Shown: positions 46,612-61,983, numbered from the stretch's first letter. The stretch is DNA of 64,000 nucleotides from Billgrantia sulfidoxydans (GCF_017868775.1 NZ_CP053381.1:372001-436000), one strand, 5' to 3'. A program made the numbers and translations. Notes: generated by a model not told the origin, from the letters alone.

Positions 46612-47385
46612 CTACAGCTGGATTTCCGGCAGCGCCTGGGCGCGCCGCAGCGCGCGCTGAGCGCGGGTCTCGGCGCGCTCCATTTCCAGCAGCTCCTCCT
46701 CGACGAATACCAGGTGCTCGTGGGAGCGCGCCCGCGCATCCTCGGCGCGGCCCTCGAGGATGGCATCCAGCAGGGCGCGGTGCTGCTTCATCAGCATCGG
46801 CCGCGACTGCGGTTTCTCGAACAGGTGGGCGAGGTTGTCGACGATGCTCTTCTCCAGCAGATGGAAGATGCCGCGGATGGTATGTAGTAGAAGAACGTTG
46901 TGTGCGGCCTCGGCAATCGCCAGGTGGAAGGCGGCATCCGCCTTGGCTTCCAGTTCGGGGTCGCGGCCGGCGAAGCACGCCTCCAGTTCCTCGAAGCGCT
47001 TGATCAGCATGGCGCGATCGGCCGGCGTGGAGCGCAGGGCGGCATAATAGGCCGAGATGCCCTCCATGGCGTCGCGGAATTCGAGCAGGTCCAGGTGGAA
47101 CTCCTGGTGCCTGGCCAGCATGTCGAGCAGCGGGTCGCTATAGCCGCTGTTGAGTTCGCGGGTGACGAAGGTGCCGCCGCCCTGGCGGCTGGTCAGCAGG
47201 CCGCGGGTCGCCAGCTTCTGAATGGCCTCGCGTAGCGAAGGGCGCGAGACACCGAAACGCTCGGCCAGCTCACGCTCCGGTGGCAGGCGCTGGCCGGGCT
47301 TGAGGCTGCCCTCAAGGATCATCGCCTCGAGGCGCTCGGTGATGACGTCGGCCAGCCGCGGCTGGCGCACGTTTTGATAGGTCAT
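46612..47385 (-). CDS. lldR: GntR/FadR-family regulator, LldR-type
   Basis: 257 residues: winged-helix GntR domain (about 8-75; LADVITERLEAMILEGSLKPGQRLPPERELAERFGVSRPSLREAIQKLATRGLLTSRQGGGTFV) and an all-helical FCD effector domain with Asp/His metal residues (DAMEGISAYYAAL, FHLAIAEAAHN, HRALLDAI). LldR/PdhR-type proteins bind inverted TTGGT-N3-ACCAA; two such sites lie in the adjacent intergenic region. It heads an operon with dctB (11 bases away) and dctD, and is divergent from lutABC-dld. Confidence 0.9.
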   Translation of the reverse strand: MTYQNVRQPRLADVITERLEAMILEGSLKPGQRLPPERELAERFGVSRPSLREAIQKLATRGLLTSRQGGGTFVTRELNSGYSDPLLDMLARHQEFHLDLLEFRDAMEGISAYYAALRSTPADRAMLIKRFEELEACFAGRDPELEAKADAAFHLAIAEAAHNVLLLHTIRGIFHLLEKSIVDNLAHLFEKPQSRPMLMKQHRALLDAILEGRAEDARARSHEHLVFVEEELLEMERAETRAQRALRRAQALPEIQL

Positions 47386-47418
47386 GCGAATCTTCCTGAG
47401 GAGAGCCGATGCTCACTT

Positions 47419-47435
47419 AATTGGTCTTACCAATA
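47419..47435. promoter_or_regulatory. LldR operator, lldR-proximal
   Basis: AATTGGTCTTACCAATA is an inverted repeat with a 3-base centre and one mismatch, matching the LldR/PdhR consensus (TTGGT-N3-ACCAA). It lies 34 bases upstream of the lldR start codon. Confidence 0.8.
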
Positions 47436-47568
47436 ATGGCCTGAAACAGATCGCCTTGCAAATGGCTTGATCTCATCAGGCCTTCAGCGCAACCAAGGTA
47501 AACGCTCTCTTGCGCTGGCGCTTAGACGAAAGTCTATGCAAATCCAGCGCATAAAGCAGGGCTCGGCG

Positions 47569-47597
47569 TTGACACTGACAATGGAGGGCCCTAAGGT
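47569..47597 (+). promoter_or_regulatory. candidate promoter of the lut operon
   Basis: TTGACA (47569-47574) is a perfect -35; TAAGGT (47592-47597) at 17 bases is a weak -10. Transcription would start about 20 bases before the second LldR operator. Other start sites are possible. Confidence 0.4.
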
Positions 47598-47615
47598 TCA
47601 ACGACTTTCATGGGT

Positions 47616-47634
47616 AAATTGGTTTGACCAATTT
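47616..47634. promoter_or_regulatory. LldR operator, lut-proximal
   Basis: AAATTGGTTTGACCAATTT is a perfect inverted repeat around a 3-base centre. It lies 67 bases upstream of lutA, about 198 bases centre-to-centre from the first site. Confidence 0.85.
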
Positions 47635-47700
47635 TCCAGAAGGCTCAAAGCTATAATCAGCAAGACCGCTACTGCCCACGGCCGACAGTGAGGGAGCCTC

Positions 47701-48456
47701 ATGACGCCAGTCAAGCTATACCCACCCAAGCCGGAGAAGGTCTACTTCTTCGGCACCTGCCTGATCGACCTCTTCTATCCCGATGCCGGTCTGGATGGCA
47801 TACGCTTGCTGGAGCGCGAAGGTATCGAAGTGCTCTTCCCCCAGGACCAGACCTGCTGTGGCCAGCCGGCCTATACGTCTGGCTATCACGACGAGGCGCA
47901 GGCGGTGGCGGCGGCGCAGCTCGATCTCTTTCCCGAGCCCTGGCCGATCGTCGTGCCCTCGGGCTCCTGTGGCGGCATGATGCGCACCCATTACCCGCAG
48001 CTCTTTGCCGGCACCGAGCATGAGACGCGCGCCAACGAGGTGGCGGGGCGTACCTACGAGCTGACCGAGTTCCTGCTGCATGTCTGCCAGCTCAGGCTCG
48101 AGGATCACGGGCAGCCCGAAAAAGTGGCCATGCACACGTCCTGCAGTGCCCGTCGCGAGATGGGCCTGGCCGAGACCGGTCCGGCGCTGCTTGCCCGCAT
48201 GGGTCAGGTCGAACTGGTGGAGCAGGCCCGCGCCGCCGAGTGCTGCGGCTTCGGCGGCACCTTCGCGGTACGCCACCCCGAAGTCTCCGCGGCCATGGTC
48301 GAGGACAAGACCCAGGCGATCGAGGCCACCGGGGCGACGCGTTTCGTGACTTCCGATTGCGGCTGCCTGATGAACATTGCCGGCCGTTTCGAGCATCAGG
48401 GCAAGCCTGTCGAGGGCGAGCACATCGCCAGCTACCTGTGGCGGAGGACCTCATGA
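47701..48456 (+). CDS. lutA: lactate utilisation protein A (LldE/LutA, Fe-S binding)
   Basis: 251 residues of the CCG-domain family, part of the LutABC complex oxidising L-lactate to pyruvate. Two CCG motifs are present: TCCGQPAYTSG at about 57 and AECCGFGGTFAV at about 180, plus SGSCGGMMR, HTSCSARREMG and TSDCGCLMNIAG. Start ATG 47701 has GGGAG 4 bases upstream. The stop overlaps lutB by four bases (ATGA), so translation is coupled. Confidence 0.94.
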   Translation: MTPVKLYPPKPEKVYFFGTCLIDLFYPDAGLDGIRLLEREGIEVLFPQDQTCCGQPAYTSGYHDEAQAVAAAQLDLFPEPWPIVVPSGSCGGMMRTHYPQLFAGTEHETRANEVAGRTYELTEFLLHVCQLRLEDHGQPEKVAMHTSCSARREMGLAETGPALLARMGQVELVEQARAAECCGFGGTFAVRHPEVSAAMVEDKTQAIEATGATRFVTSDCGCLMNIAGRFEHQGKPVEGEHIASYLWRRTS

Positions 48457-49916
48457 GCGCTTCCGAAGTACAGACGTTCACTCCCCGCGAGTTCCATCGC
48501 CAGGCTCACGATGCCCTGGGCAACCCGCAGATTCGCGCCAACTTTCGCAAGGCGATGGATGGCCTGATGGCCAAGCGACGCGACGTCTTCAGCGACTGGG
48601 ATCTCGAGACGCTACGCGAGCTCGGTGCCAACATCCGCCTTCGCGCGTTGGCCAAGCTGCCCGACCTGCTCGAGCGGCTCGAAGCCAACTGCCAGGCCAA
48701 CGGCATTCAGGTGCACTGGGCCGAGAACGGCGACGAGGCGTGCCGCATCATTCGTGGAATCTGCGAGCGCCACGGCGCCAAGGCGGTGATCAAGGGCAAG
48801 TCGATGGTCTCCGAGGAGATGCACCTCAACGCCCATCTGGAAGCGGCGGGCATCGAGGCGCTGGAGTCCGACCTCGGCGAATACCTGGTGCAGCTCAACG
48901 AGCAGACGCCCTCTCATATCATCATGCCGGCGATCCATCTCAATACCGATGAGATCTCCGACATCATGCACACCAGGACCGGTACCGAGCGGACCCGTGA
49001 CGTCGACACCATGACCGCGGCCGCGCGCGCCCAACTGCGCGAGCGCTTCATGGCGGCCGACGTGGGCGTCTCGGGGGTCAACTTCGCCGTGGCCGAGACC
49101 GGCACCCTGTGTCTGGTGGAGAACGAGGGCAACGGCCGCATGACCACCGCCGTACCGCCGGTGCACATCGCCGTGACCGGCATCGAAAAGGTGGTCGAGC
49201 ATCTGCGCGATGTGCCGCCGCTCTACGCGCTGCTGACCCGTTCGGCCACCGGCCAGCACGTCACCACCTACTTCAACATGATCAGCTCGCCGCGCAAGCC
49301 CGGCGAGCACGACGGGCCGCAGGAGGTCCATCTGGTACTGGTCGACAGCGGCCGCTCCAACATCTACCAGGACGACGAGCTGCTCGACACCCTGCGCTGC
49401 ATCCGCTGCGGCGCCTGCATGAACCACTGTCCGGTCTATACCCGGGTGGGCGGCCACACCTATGGCACCACCTACCCCGGCCCCATTGGCAGCATCCTGA
49501 TGCCGCACATGATGGGCCTGGAAGAAACCAAGGACCTGCCCACCGCCTCGAGCCTGTGCGGCGCCTGTGGCGAAGTGTGCCCGGTCAAGATCCCGATTCC
49601 CGACCTGCTGGTGCGCCTGCGCCGCGAGGCGGTGGGCGAAGGGCGCGGCAACGTGCCCGGTGCCGGCGTCAAGCGGACGAAGAAGGAAGTGGCGGCGTGG
49701 AAAGGCTTTCAGTGGCTGGCCACGCACCCCGGGGTCTGGCGCAGTAGCACGGCCATCGCCGGCAAGCTGCAGGCGCTGATGCCATCGAAGCTGGGGCCCT
49801 GGACCGAATACCGCACCGCGCCCAAGCCGGCCAAGGTTTCACTGCATGCCTTGGTCAAACAGCACAAGGCCAAGCGCCATCAGGCAGAAAAGGCCGACGG
49901 GGAGGAACGCTCATGA
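48453..49916 (+). CDS. lutB: lactate utilisation iron-sulphur protein B (LldF/LutB)
   Basis: 487 residues: an N-terminal LUD domain (about 60-290; AKAVIKGKSMVSEEMHLNAHLEAAGIEALESDLGEYLVQL, GVNFAVAETGTLCLVENEGNGRM) then two 4Fe-4S sites, CIRCGACMNHCPVY (about 314) and CGACGEVCPVKIPIPDLL. Electron-transfer subunit of the LutABC lactate dehydrogenase. ATG 48453 overlaps lutA and its stop overlaps lutC. Confidence 0.94.
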   Translation: MSASEVQTFTPREFHRQAHDALGNPQIRANFRKAMDGLMAKRRDVFSDWDLETLRELGANIRLRALAKLPDLLERLEANCQANGIQVHWAENGDEACRIIRGICERHGAKAVIKGKSMVSEEMHLNAHLEAAGIEALESDLGEYLVQLNEQTPSHIIMPAIHLNTDEISDIMHTRTGTERTRDVDTMTAAARAQLRERFMAADVGVSGVNFAVAETGTLCLVENEGNGRMTTAVPPVHIAVTGIEKVVEHLRDVPPLYALLTRSATGQHVTTYFNMISSPRKPGEHDGPQEVHLVLVDSGRSNIYQDDELLDTLRCIRCGACMNHCPVYTRVGGHTYGTTYPGPIGSILMPHMMGLEETKDLPTASSLCGACGEVCPVKIPIPDLLVRLRREAVGEGRGNVPGAGVKRTKKEVAAWKGFQWLATHPGVWRSSTAIAGKLQALMPSKLGPWTEYRTAPKPAKVSLHALVKQHKAKRHQAEKADGEERS

Positions 49917-50577
49917 GCGCCCGCGACAATATCCTCAAGCGCCTGCGCGAACGCACCGACGGCCCGCTGACGGCGCCGCAGAGCGACTTTGCCGTGGTCA
50001 CCGGGCGCGGCTGGGATCATGCAGAGCGGCTGACGCGCTTCGAGCGCTGGATCACCTCCGTGCATGGCGAGGTGATCCACACGTCACGCGATGACTGGAC
50101 CAAGGCACTTGCCGAGCTGCTCGAGGCCAAGGGCATTCGCCGCCTGGCCCTGGGGCGGGAGCACCCCGTGGCCGCCGAGGCGCGCGCCGCCCTGGCCGAA
50201 GGCGAGGTCTCCCTGGTCGATGCCGACCGCGACATCGAGACCTGGCGGCACGAGCAGTTCCACGATACCGATGCCGGCCTGACCTCCACCCGTGGCGCCA
50301 TCGCCGAGACCGGCAGCCTGTGGCTGTGGCCGACCCCCGACGAGCCGCGCCTGCTGAGCCTGGTGCCGCCGATCCACATCGCCGTGCTCGATGCCGACAC
50401 CGTCGAGGACACCTTCTTCGACGTGGTCGAAGCCCACGGCTGGGCCGGCGGCATGCCCACCAATGCGCTGCTGATCTCGGGGCCGAGCAAGACCGCCGAC
50501 ATCGAACAGACCCTGGCCTATGGCGTCCACGGCCCGCGCGAGCTGGTGGTGCTGCTGCGCCACGCCGAGGAGCGCCC

Positions 50578-50581
<4 letters not shown>
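49913..50581 (+). CDS. lutC: lactate utilisation protein C (LldG/LutC)
   Basis: 222 residues, an LUD-domain protein without Fe-S motifs. DAGLTSTRGAIAETGSLWLWPTPDEPRLLSLVPPIHIAVLDADTVEDTFFDV and LLISGPSKTADIEQTLAYGVHGPRELVVLLR are typical. Third subunit of the lactate-oxidising complex. It overlaps lutB by four bases (ATGA) and the following flavoprotein gene likewise. Confidence 0.93.
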
Positions 50582-53460
<2,879 letters not shown>

Positions 53461-53670
53461 ATCCTCCACAGCTGCTCGCGAGCGAGCGGCTGTGGATAAG
53501 TCTGTATGTCATGTGCCTGGAATTTTTCTCTCCAAAGGCCTTGCGAGCGCCCCGGGGAATGCGTAAAGTACTCATCCGCTGCCGGCGACGGGCAACGTGG
53601 CCAGCGGTGGGAGGAGTGGTAAGTGGTTGTCATGCTTTGGATTTTTCGACTCGCTTCGCAAGATTCGCGC

Positions 53671-53698
53671 TTGACGCCCGCGGTGGATTCGGTAGAAT
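53671..53698 (+). promoter_or_regulatory. rRNA promoter P1
   Basis: TTGACG (53671-53676) and TAGAAT (53693-53698) are spaced by 16 bases, with a GC-rich discriminator after the -10 (GCGCCCC), as in stringently controlled rRNA promoters. Confidence 0.75.
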
Positions 53699-53796
53699 GC
53701 GCCCCACTCGAAAGCAAGTCCGCAAGCGGGCTTGCGGTCGCCGGCTCAGGCGGGTCTTCGCGGTCAGGATCACCTCGGTGACGGCCTCGAAGAGAG

Positions 53797-53824
53797 TTGA
53801 CAAACTCCGACGCTTCAGTAGAAT
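53797..53824 (+). promoter_or_regulatory. rRNA promoter P2
   Basis: TTGACA (53797-53802) and TAGAAT (53819-53824), again with 16-base spacing and the same -10. The tandem pair, 126 bases apart, looks like a duplicated rrn promoter module. Confidence 0.8.
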
Positions 53825-53893
53825 ACGCCTTCCTCGCAGGGCGCTGGCGAGGCCCCTCGGTCACGGGATCGACGGCCACGACAGCAAGCGAGC

Positions 53894-53906
53894 TGCTCTT
53901 TAACAA
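53894..53906 (+). promoter_or_regulatory. boxA antitermination site in the rRNA leader
   Basis: TGCTCTTTAACAA is identical to the E. coli rrn boxA, the NusB/S10 binding site in the transcript. A second copy precedes the 23S gene. Confidence 0.92.
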
Positions 53907-54082
53907 TCGATCAGGTAATTCATGTGGGCGCTTGTCGATGAGGTGGTGAGAAGTCACACCATTTCAAGGCAAGCGACTCGTCGAGACCTTCGGGTCTTTT
54001 GAGAAGCTTTGACCTTGAGCCGAGTTTGGTTCGCTTTCGTCCGTTTCTTCGGGAAGGGGCGAGCAAGAACCGCAATGATTTG

Positions 54083-55622
<1,540 letters not shown>

Positions 55623-55715
55623 AACGACGTATCACGCCTCGCGGCAAGTGCTCACAATGAATTACCTGATCGGCCAGAGCAAAGACTGTTTGGGTATAGA
55701 CCCAGCGCGGCCAAT

Positions 55716-55792
<77 letters not shown>

Positions 55793-55808
55793 TTCTCGAG
55801 CTTCGGCC

Positions 55809-55905
55809 GGGTCTGTCGCTCAGTTGGTGAGAGCGCACCCCCGGAAGTTCTGCAAAGAGAAGGGTGAGGTCGCCGGGTTTATTTCAAATCTGCCCAGACC
55901 CACCA
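55809..55905 (+). pseudogene. broken tRNA-Ile-like copy in the rRNA spacer
   Basis: 97 bases. It keeps the acceptor stem (GGGTCTG / CAGACCC), D arm and CCA of the neighbouring tRNA-Ile. The five bases TGATA in the anticodon loop are replaced by about 19 bases (CGGAAGTTCTGCAAAGAGA), and the 5' strand of the T stem is altered with extra bases (CCGGGTTTAT in place of GCAGT). No valid anticodon loop or T stem remains, so it is probably not a working tRNA. Confidence 0.8.
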
Positions 55906-55987
55906 ATTTCGCCGGATACGGCGTTGCTTTGAACCTCGCATAGCGGAGCTATGCGTCGGCCCAAAGCGCCTTGTCTCCGACGAAATT
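55905..55987 (+). repeat. extended hairpin in the 16S-23S spacer
   Basis: Nested inverted repeats: AATTTCG (55905-55911) with CGAAATT (55981-55987), CTTTG (55927-55931) with CAAAG (55962-55966), and CGCATAG (55937-55943) with CTATGCG (55949-55955). The transcript should fold into a long interrupted stem. It may be a processing structure. Confidence 0.6.
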
Positions 55988-56015
55988 CATCGCCAGTTGC
56001 AATGCGGTGATCAGT

Positions 56016-56091
56016 GGGGCCATAGCTCAGCTGGGAGAGCGCCTGCCTTGCACGCAGGAGGTCAGCGGTTCGATCCCGCTTGGCTCCACCA
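56016..56091 (+). tRNA. tRNA-Ala (anticodon TGC)
   Basis: 76 bases with encoded CCA. Acceptor GGGGCCA / TGGCTCC, D arm GCTCAGCTGGGAGAGC, anticodon stem CCTGC / GCAGG with TGC at 56049-56051, and T arm around GCGGTTCGATCCCGC. Standard position before 23S. Confidence 0.97.
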
Positions 56092-56180
56092 CTTCCCCGC
56101 AGTCTACCCTGATCGGATCTGCAGTCATAAGCCATCGTCGCACCTTGCGATGTCGGGTTTATGACTGTCGATTGACAGTC

Positions 56181-56193
56181 TGCTCTTTAACAA
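56181..56193 (+). promoter_or_regulatory. boxA in the 16S-23S spacer
   Basis: TGCTCTTTAACAA, identical to the leader copy, lies 112 bases before 23S, as in E. coli rrn operons. Confidence 0.9.
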
Positions 56194-56305
56194 TGTGAAT
56201 CATGCTGACACGTTTTCTCCGCAAGGGGAAAGCAAAAGTGATACGTCTCAAGCGTATCCGGCAATTGTCGTACGTGATCGCAGACCAGACCCCTTCGGGT
56301 TATAT

Positions 56306-59284
<2,979 letters not shown>

Positions 59285-59384
59285 TATAACCCCAAGGGGT
59301 CTGCGCATCGCGCACGATTGACGGATACGCACCGCGCCGGTAGGCGCGGGCGAGACGATCACGCAGCATGATTCCAACTGTTTT

Positions 59385-59503
59385 CGCCTGACGACCATAG
59401 CGAGTGGGAACCACCTGATCCCATGCCGAACTCAGCAGTGAAACCGCTCAGCGCCGATGGTAGTGTGGGGTCTCCCCATGCGAGAGTAGGTCATCGTCAG
59501 GCA
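59385..59503 (+). rRNA. rrf: 5S ribosomal RNA
   Basis: About 119 bases. GCCTGACGA at the 5' end pairs with TCGTCAGGC at the 3' end; CCATGCCGAACTCAG and CGCCGATGGTAGTGTGGGG are the conserved 5S segments. Immediately followed by a terminator. Confidence 0.95.
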
Positions 59504-59511
59504 TCCATTCC

Positions 59512-59548
59512 AAAACCCCGGCCAACTGGTCGGGGTTTCGCCGTTTAG
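59512..59548 (+). terminator. rRNA operon terminator 1
   Basis: AAACCCCG (59513-59520) pairs with CGGGGTTT (59531-59538), with an inner GCC/GGT pairing. Followed by CGCCGTTTA. Confidence 0.8.
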
Positions 59549-59554
59549 GGGCCT

Positions 59555-59600
59555 CCCACGTAGAGTAGCGGAGCGCCGCCCGGCTCGACAGGCATCTATT
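59555..59600 (+). pseudogene. vestigial second 5S 3' end
   Basis: Sequence CAGGCATCTATTCCAAAACC (from 59588) repeats that at the true 5S end (CAGGCATCCATTCCAAAACC from 59498). The preceding bases (GTAGAGTAGCGGAGC) loosely recall the CGAGAGTAGG segment near the 5S 3' end. It looks like the decayed tail of a duplicated 5S gene with its terminator. Confidence 0.45.
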
Positions 59601-59601
59601 C

Positions 59602-59640
59602 CAAAACCCCGAGTTCGTAAGAGTTCGGGGTTTTGTCGTT
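59602..59640 (+). terminator. rRNA operon terminator 2
   Basis: AAAACCCCGA (59603-59612) pairs with TCGGGGTTTT (59625-59634), followed by GTCGTT. A backup to terminator 1. Confidence 0.85.
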
Positions 59641-59780
59641 CTGGGTAGGCCAAGCCTGGGGCAGGTCAGTGGATCGAGGTTACACTGGCAAACAGGGACA
59701 TACATGATCGAGTGGCGTAGGAGGTGCCGGAGGTTTAGCGTGGCGTCGTCTACTGAAACCATCGTTACGGAGCAAACTGA

Positions 59781-59981
59781 GTGAAGCCGATCAGACATGG
59801 AAACGTCGCCTGGTTGATGGTGGTGATCGTGGTGGGCCTGTTGGGCTGCAAGGAGTCGGGTCCCGAGGACGTCACCGAGCGCAATATCGACGAGGCAATG
59901 GACGAAACTCAAGAGCGGCTCGGAGAGGTGGGTGAGAAAATCGAGAAGGACATGGAAGAGGAGAGAAATGATAACGGGTAG
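59781..59981 (+). CDS. small lipoprotein
   Basis: 66 residues. Hydrophobic stretch VAWLMVVIVVGLLGC with a lipobox (GLLGC), then a short acidic helix (DVTERNIDEAMDETQERLGEVGEKIEKDMEEERND). It uses a GTG start with GGAG 8 bases upstream. The acidic helical tail echoes the lipoprotein at 25713. No family recognised; short enough that a function in envelope stress is only a guess. Confidence 0.6.
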   Translation: MKPIRHGNVAWLMVVIVVGLLGCKESGPEDVTERNIDEAMDETQERLGEVGEKIEKDMEEERNDNG

Positions 59982-60006
59982 AGGGTGCGCGACCCGCCCG
60001 TATGGT

Positions 60007-60033
60007 TCAAGTTTCTTCCCCGCTCGCCGATAA
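60007..60033 (+). promoter_or_regulatory. sigma-28 (FliA) promoter
   Basis: TCAAGTTT (60007-60014), an 11-base spacer and GCCGATAA (60026-60033) match the flagellar sigma-28 consensus TAAAGTTT-N11-GCCGATAA at 15 of 16 positions. It lies 67 bases before the chemoreceptor gene. Confidence 0.9.
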
Positions 60034-60099
60034 AGTTGACTAAACGGTCAATGCGGCGAGGCCACCCTGGCGTTATGCCGCAGCCAAGGGGAAGTAAAA

Positions 60100-61983
60100 A
60101 TGAAAAATCTCACCATCGCCCAGCGGCTGATGTTAATCGTCAGCTTCTGCATGCTCCTCATCGTCGGCGGTGCCACCGCCATCCAGTACCACCTATTCGG
60201 CAAGCTGGTGACCGAACGCGTCACGACGGCCGAGTTGCCGGCCACGCTGACGAGTATCCGCAACGATATCGAAGCGACGCTGGCGGCCCCCATCAGCGTA
60301 GCCGGGAACCTGGCGCACAATCGCTACCTCAAGGATTGGCTGGTCGCGGGAGAGCCCGAGGCGGAAGCTGACCGAGCCATCGAGTACTTCCATGACATAC
60401 AACGACGCACCGGGGCCGATGTGGTCTTCTACGTATCGGCGCAGAGCGGCAACTACTACACGGCCAACGGAATCGAGCGCACCCTGAGCCGCGCGGACGA
60501 CCGCTGGTTCTACGACCTCATCGAGGCCTCCGGTGGCAATGCCTACCAGCTCGATATCGATAACGAAGGCGGTGAACTGAAAGTCTTCATCAATCACGTG
60601 ATCGAAGCGAACGGTGAGCGTGTCGGCATCGCCGGCGTGGGGTATACCCTGGCGACAATGGCAGCCACTATCCGCGATTATCGCCTGGGTGAGAGCGGTA
60701 CGGTATTCCTGGCCAGCCGGGATGGCGCCATCAGTATTCATCCCGATGGCGCCGAGCGGGTCGGGCAACCGCTGACGGAGCTGTCGGGCTGGGAAAGCGT
60801 CGCCCCCGCTCTACTGGCGGAGGAGGGCTATCGTTTCGCTGCGATGCGTGACCGACAGGGGGCCGAACATCTGGTGGCGGCCATCGACGTGCCCGGCACC
60901 AACTGGGTTGCCTTTGCCCAGATTCCGCGCGATGAGCTGTTCGCCGACCTCAACCGGGCGGTCATGCTGATTCTGTTGGCGGTGGGTCTGATCCTGCTGG
61001 CCAGCCTGGGAGTGATCGCGCTGCTGTTGCGTGCGCTATTGCGGCCGATACGACGCACTGCCGAAGCCATGCGGGATATCGCCCAGGGAGAGGGGGATCT
61101 GACCCTGCGCCTGCCGGTCGACGGCAAGGATGAGAGCGCCGAGCTTGCCGTTCAGTTCAATGCCTTTGCCGACAAGATGCATGACGTGCTGAGCCTAGTG
61201 CGGGCCAGCAGCGATGCCGTTCGGCGCGCCGCTCAGGAAATCGCTACCGGCGGCAAGGACATGTCGCGGCGTACCGATCAGGCGGCATCCAGCCTGCAAG
61301 AGACCTCGGCTTCCATGGAGGAGATCACCGGCACCGTGGAGAACACCTCTGCGTCATCCCGGGAGGCCAACGCCTTGTCGCAGGCTTCGGCAGAACTCGC
61401 CCAGCGCACCAGCGGGCAGGTCGAGCAGGTCGTCGTCACCATGGGGGAGATCCACGAAGCCTCCATTAAGGTCGGCGACATCGTGCGGGTCATGGACGAC
61501 ATCGCCTTTCAGACCAACCTGCTGGCCCTCAATGCCTCGGTCGAGGCGGCACGGGCCGGAGAGAGCGGACGCGGATTCGCCGTAGTAGCCGGCGAGGTAC
61601 GTCAACTGGCCACGCGTAGTGCAGCGGCCTCACGCGACATTCGTCAACTGATCGAAGCCTCGGGTGAAAGAGTGCAGAGCGGCACGCACCTGGTCAGCGA
61701 GGCTGGCAAGGCCATGCATGAGTTGATGGAAGGGGTGCAGCGCGTGGCGGTCATGCTGGGCGAGATCAGCCATGCCGCGGGTGAGCAGAGCGACGGGATT
61801 GGCCAGGTCAATATCGCCGTGGCAGAGCTGGACCGCATGACGCAGCAGAACGCCGCACTGGCGGAGCAGTCCACTACGGCAGCCGACCAGCTCAGTGAGC
61901 AGGCCGACCAGTTGGCCTCGATGGTGGGGCGCTTCAAGCTGCGCAGCGATCTGTTGCCGGCACCTGAGGTCGAGCCGGCCTGA
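60100..61983 (+). CDS. methyl-accepting chemotaxis protein
   Basis: 627 residues. Transmembrane helix 1 (about 8-30), a periplasmic double-Cache sensor (about 35-275, with WFYDLIEASGGNAYQLDIDNEGGELKVFINHVIE and GVGYTLATMAATIRDYRLGESGTVFLASRDGAISIHPDGAERVGQPL), helix 2 (about 288-312), a HAMP domain, and a cytoplasmic signalling domain with the hairpin tip DDIAFQTNLLALNASVEAARAGESGRGFAVVAGEVRQLATRSAAAS. The dCache domain suggests amino acid or organic-acid sensing. Expression is probably sigma-28 dependent. Confidence 0.95.
   Translation: MKNLTIAQRLMLIVSFCMLLIVGGATAIQYHLFGKLVTERVTTAELPATLTSIRNDIEATLAAPISVAGNLAHNRYLKDWLVAGEPEAEADRAIEYFHDIQRRTGADVVFYVSAQSGNYYTANGIERTLSRADDRWFYDLIEASGGNAYQLDIDNEGGELKVFINHVIEANGERVGIAGVGYTLATMAATIRDYRLGESGTVFLASRDGAISIHPDGAERVGQPLTELSGWESVAPALLAEEGYRFAAMRDRQGAEHLVAAIDVPGTNWVAFAQIPRDELFADLNRAVMLILLAVGLILLASLGVIALLLRALLRPIRRTAEAMRDIAQGEGDLTLRLPVDGKDESAELAVQFNAFADKMHDVLSLVRASSDAVRRAAQEIATGGKDMSRRTDQAASSLQETSASMEEITGTVENTSASSREANALSQASAELAQRTSGQVEQVVVTMGEIHEASIKVGDIVRVMDDIAFQTNLLALNASVEAARAGESGRGFAVVAGEVRQLATRSAAASRDIRQLIEASGERVQSGTHLVSEAGKAMHELMEGVQRVAVMLGEISHAAGEQSDGIGQVNIAVAELDRMTQQNAALAEQSTTAADQLSEQADQLASMVGRFKLRSDLLPAPEVEPA

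Larger units (their letters stand above)
53461..54082 (+). other. rRNA operon promoter and leader region
   Basis: No gene here. After the dehydrogenase stop a hairpin (CCACAGCTGCTCGC at 53466-53479, GCGAGCGGCTGTGG from about 53482 to 53495, one G-T pair) may terminate the lut transcript, although it has no T-tract. Two promoters and a boxA lie downstream (listed separately). Sequence 53930-54082 is transcribed leader. Confidence 0.6.
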
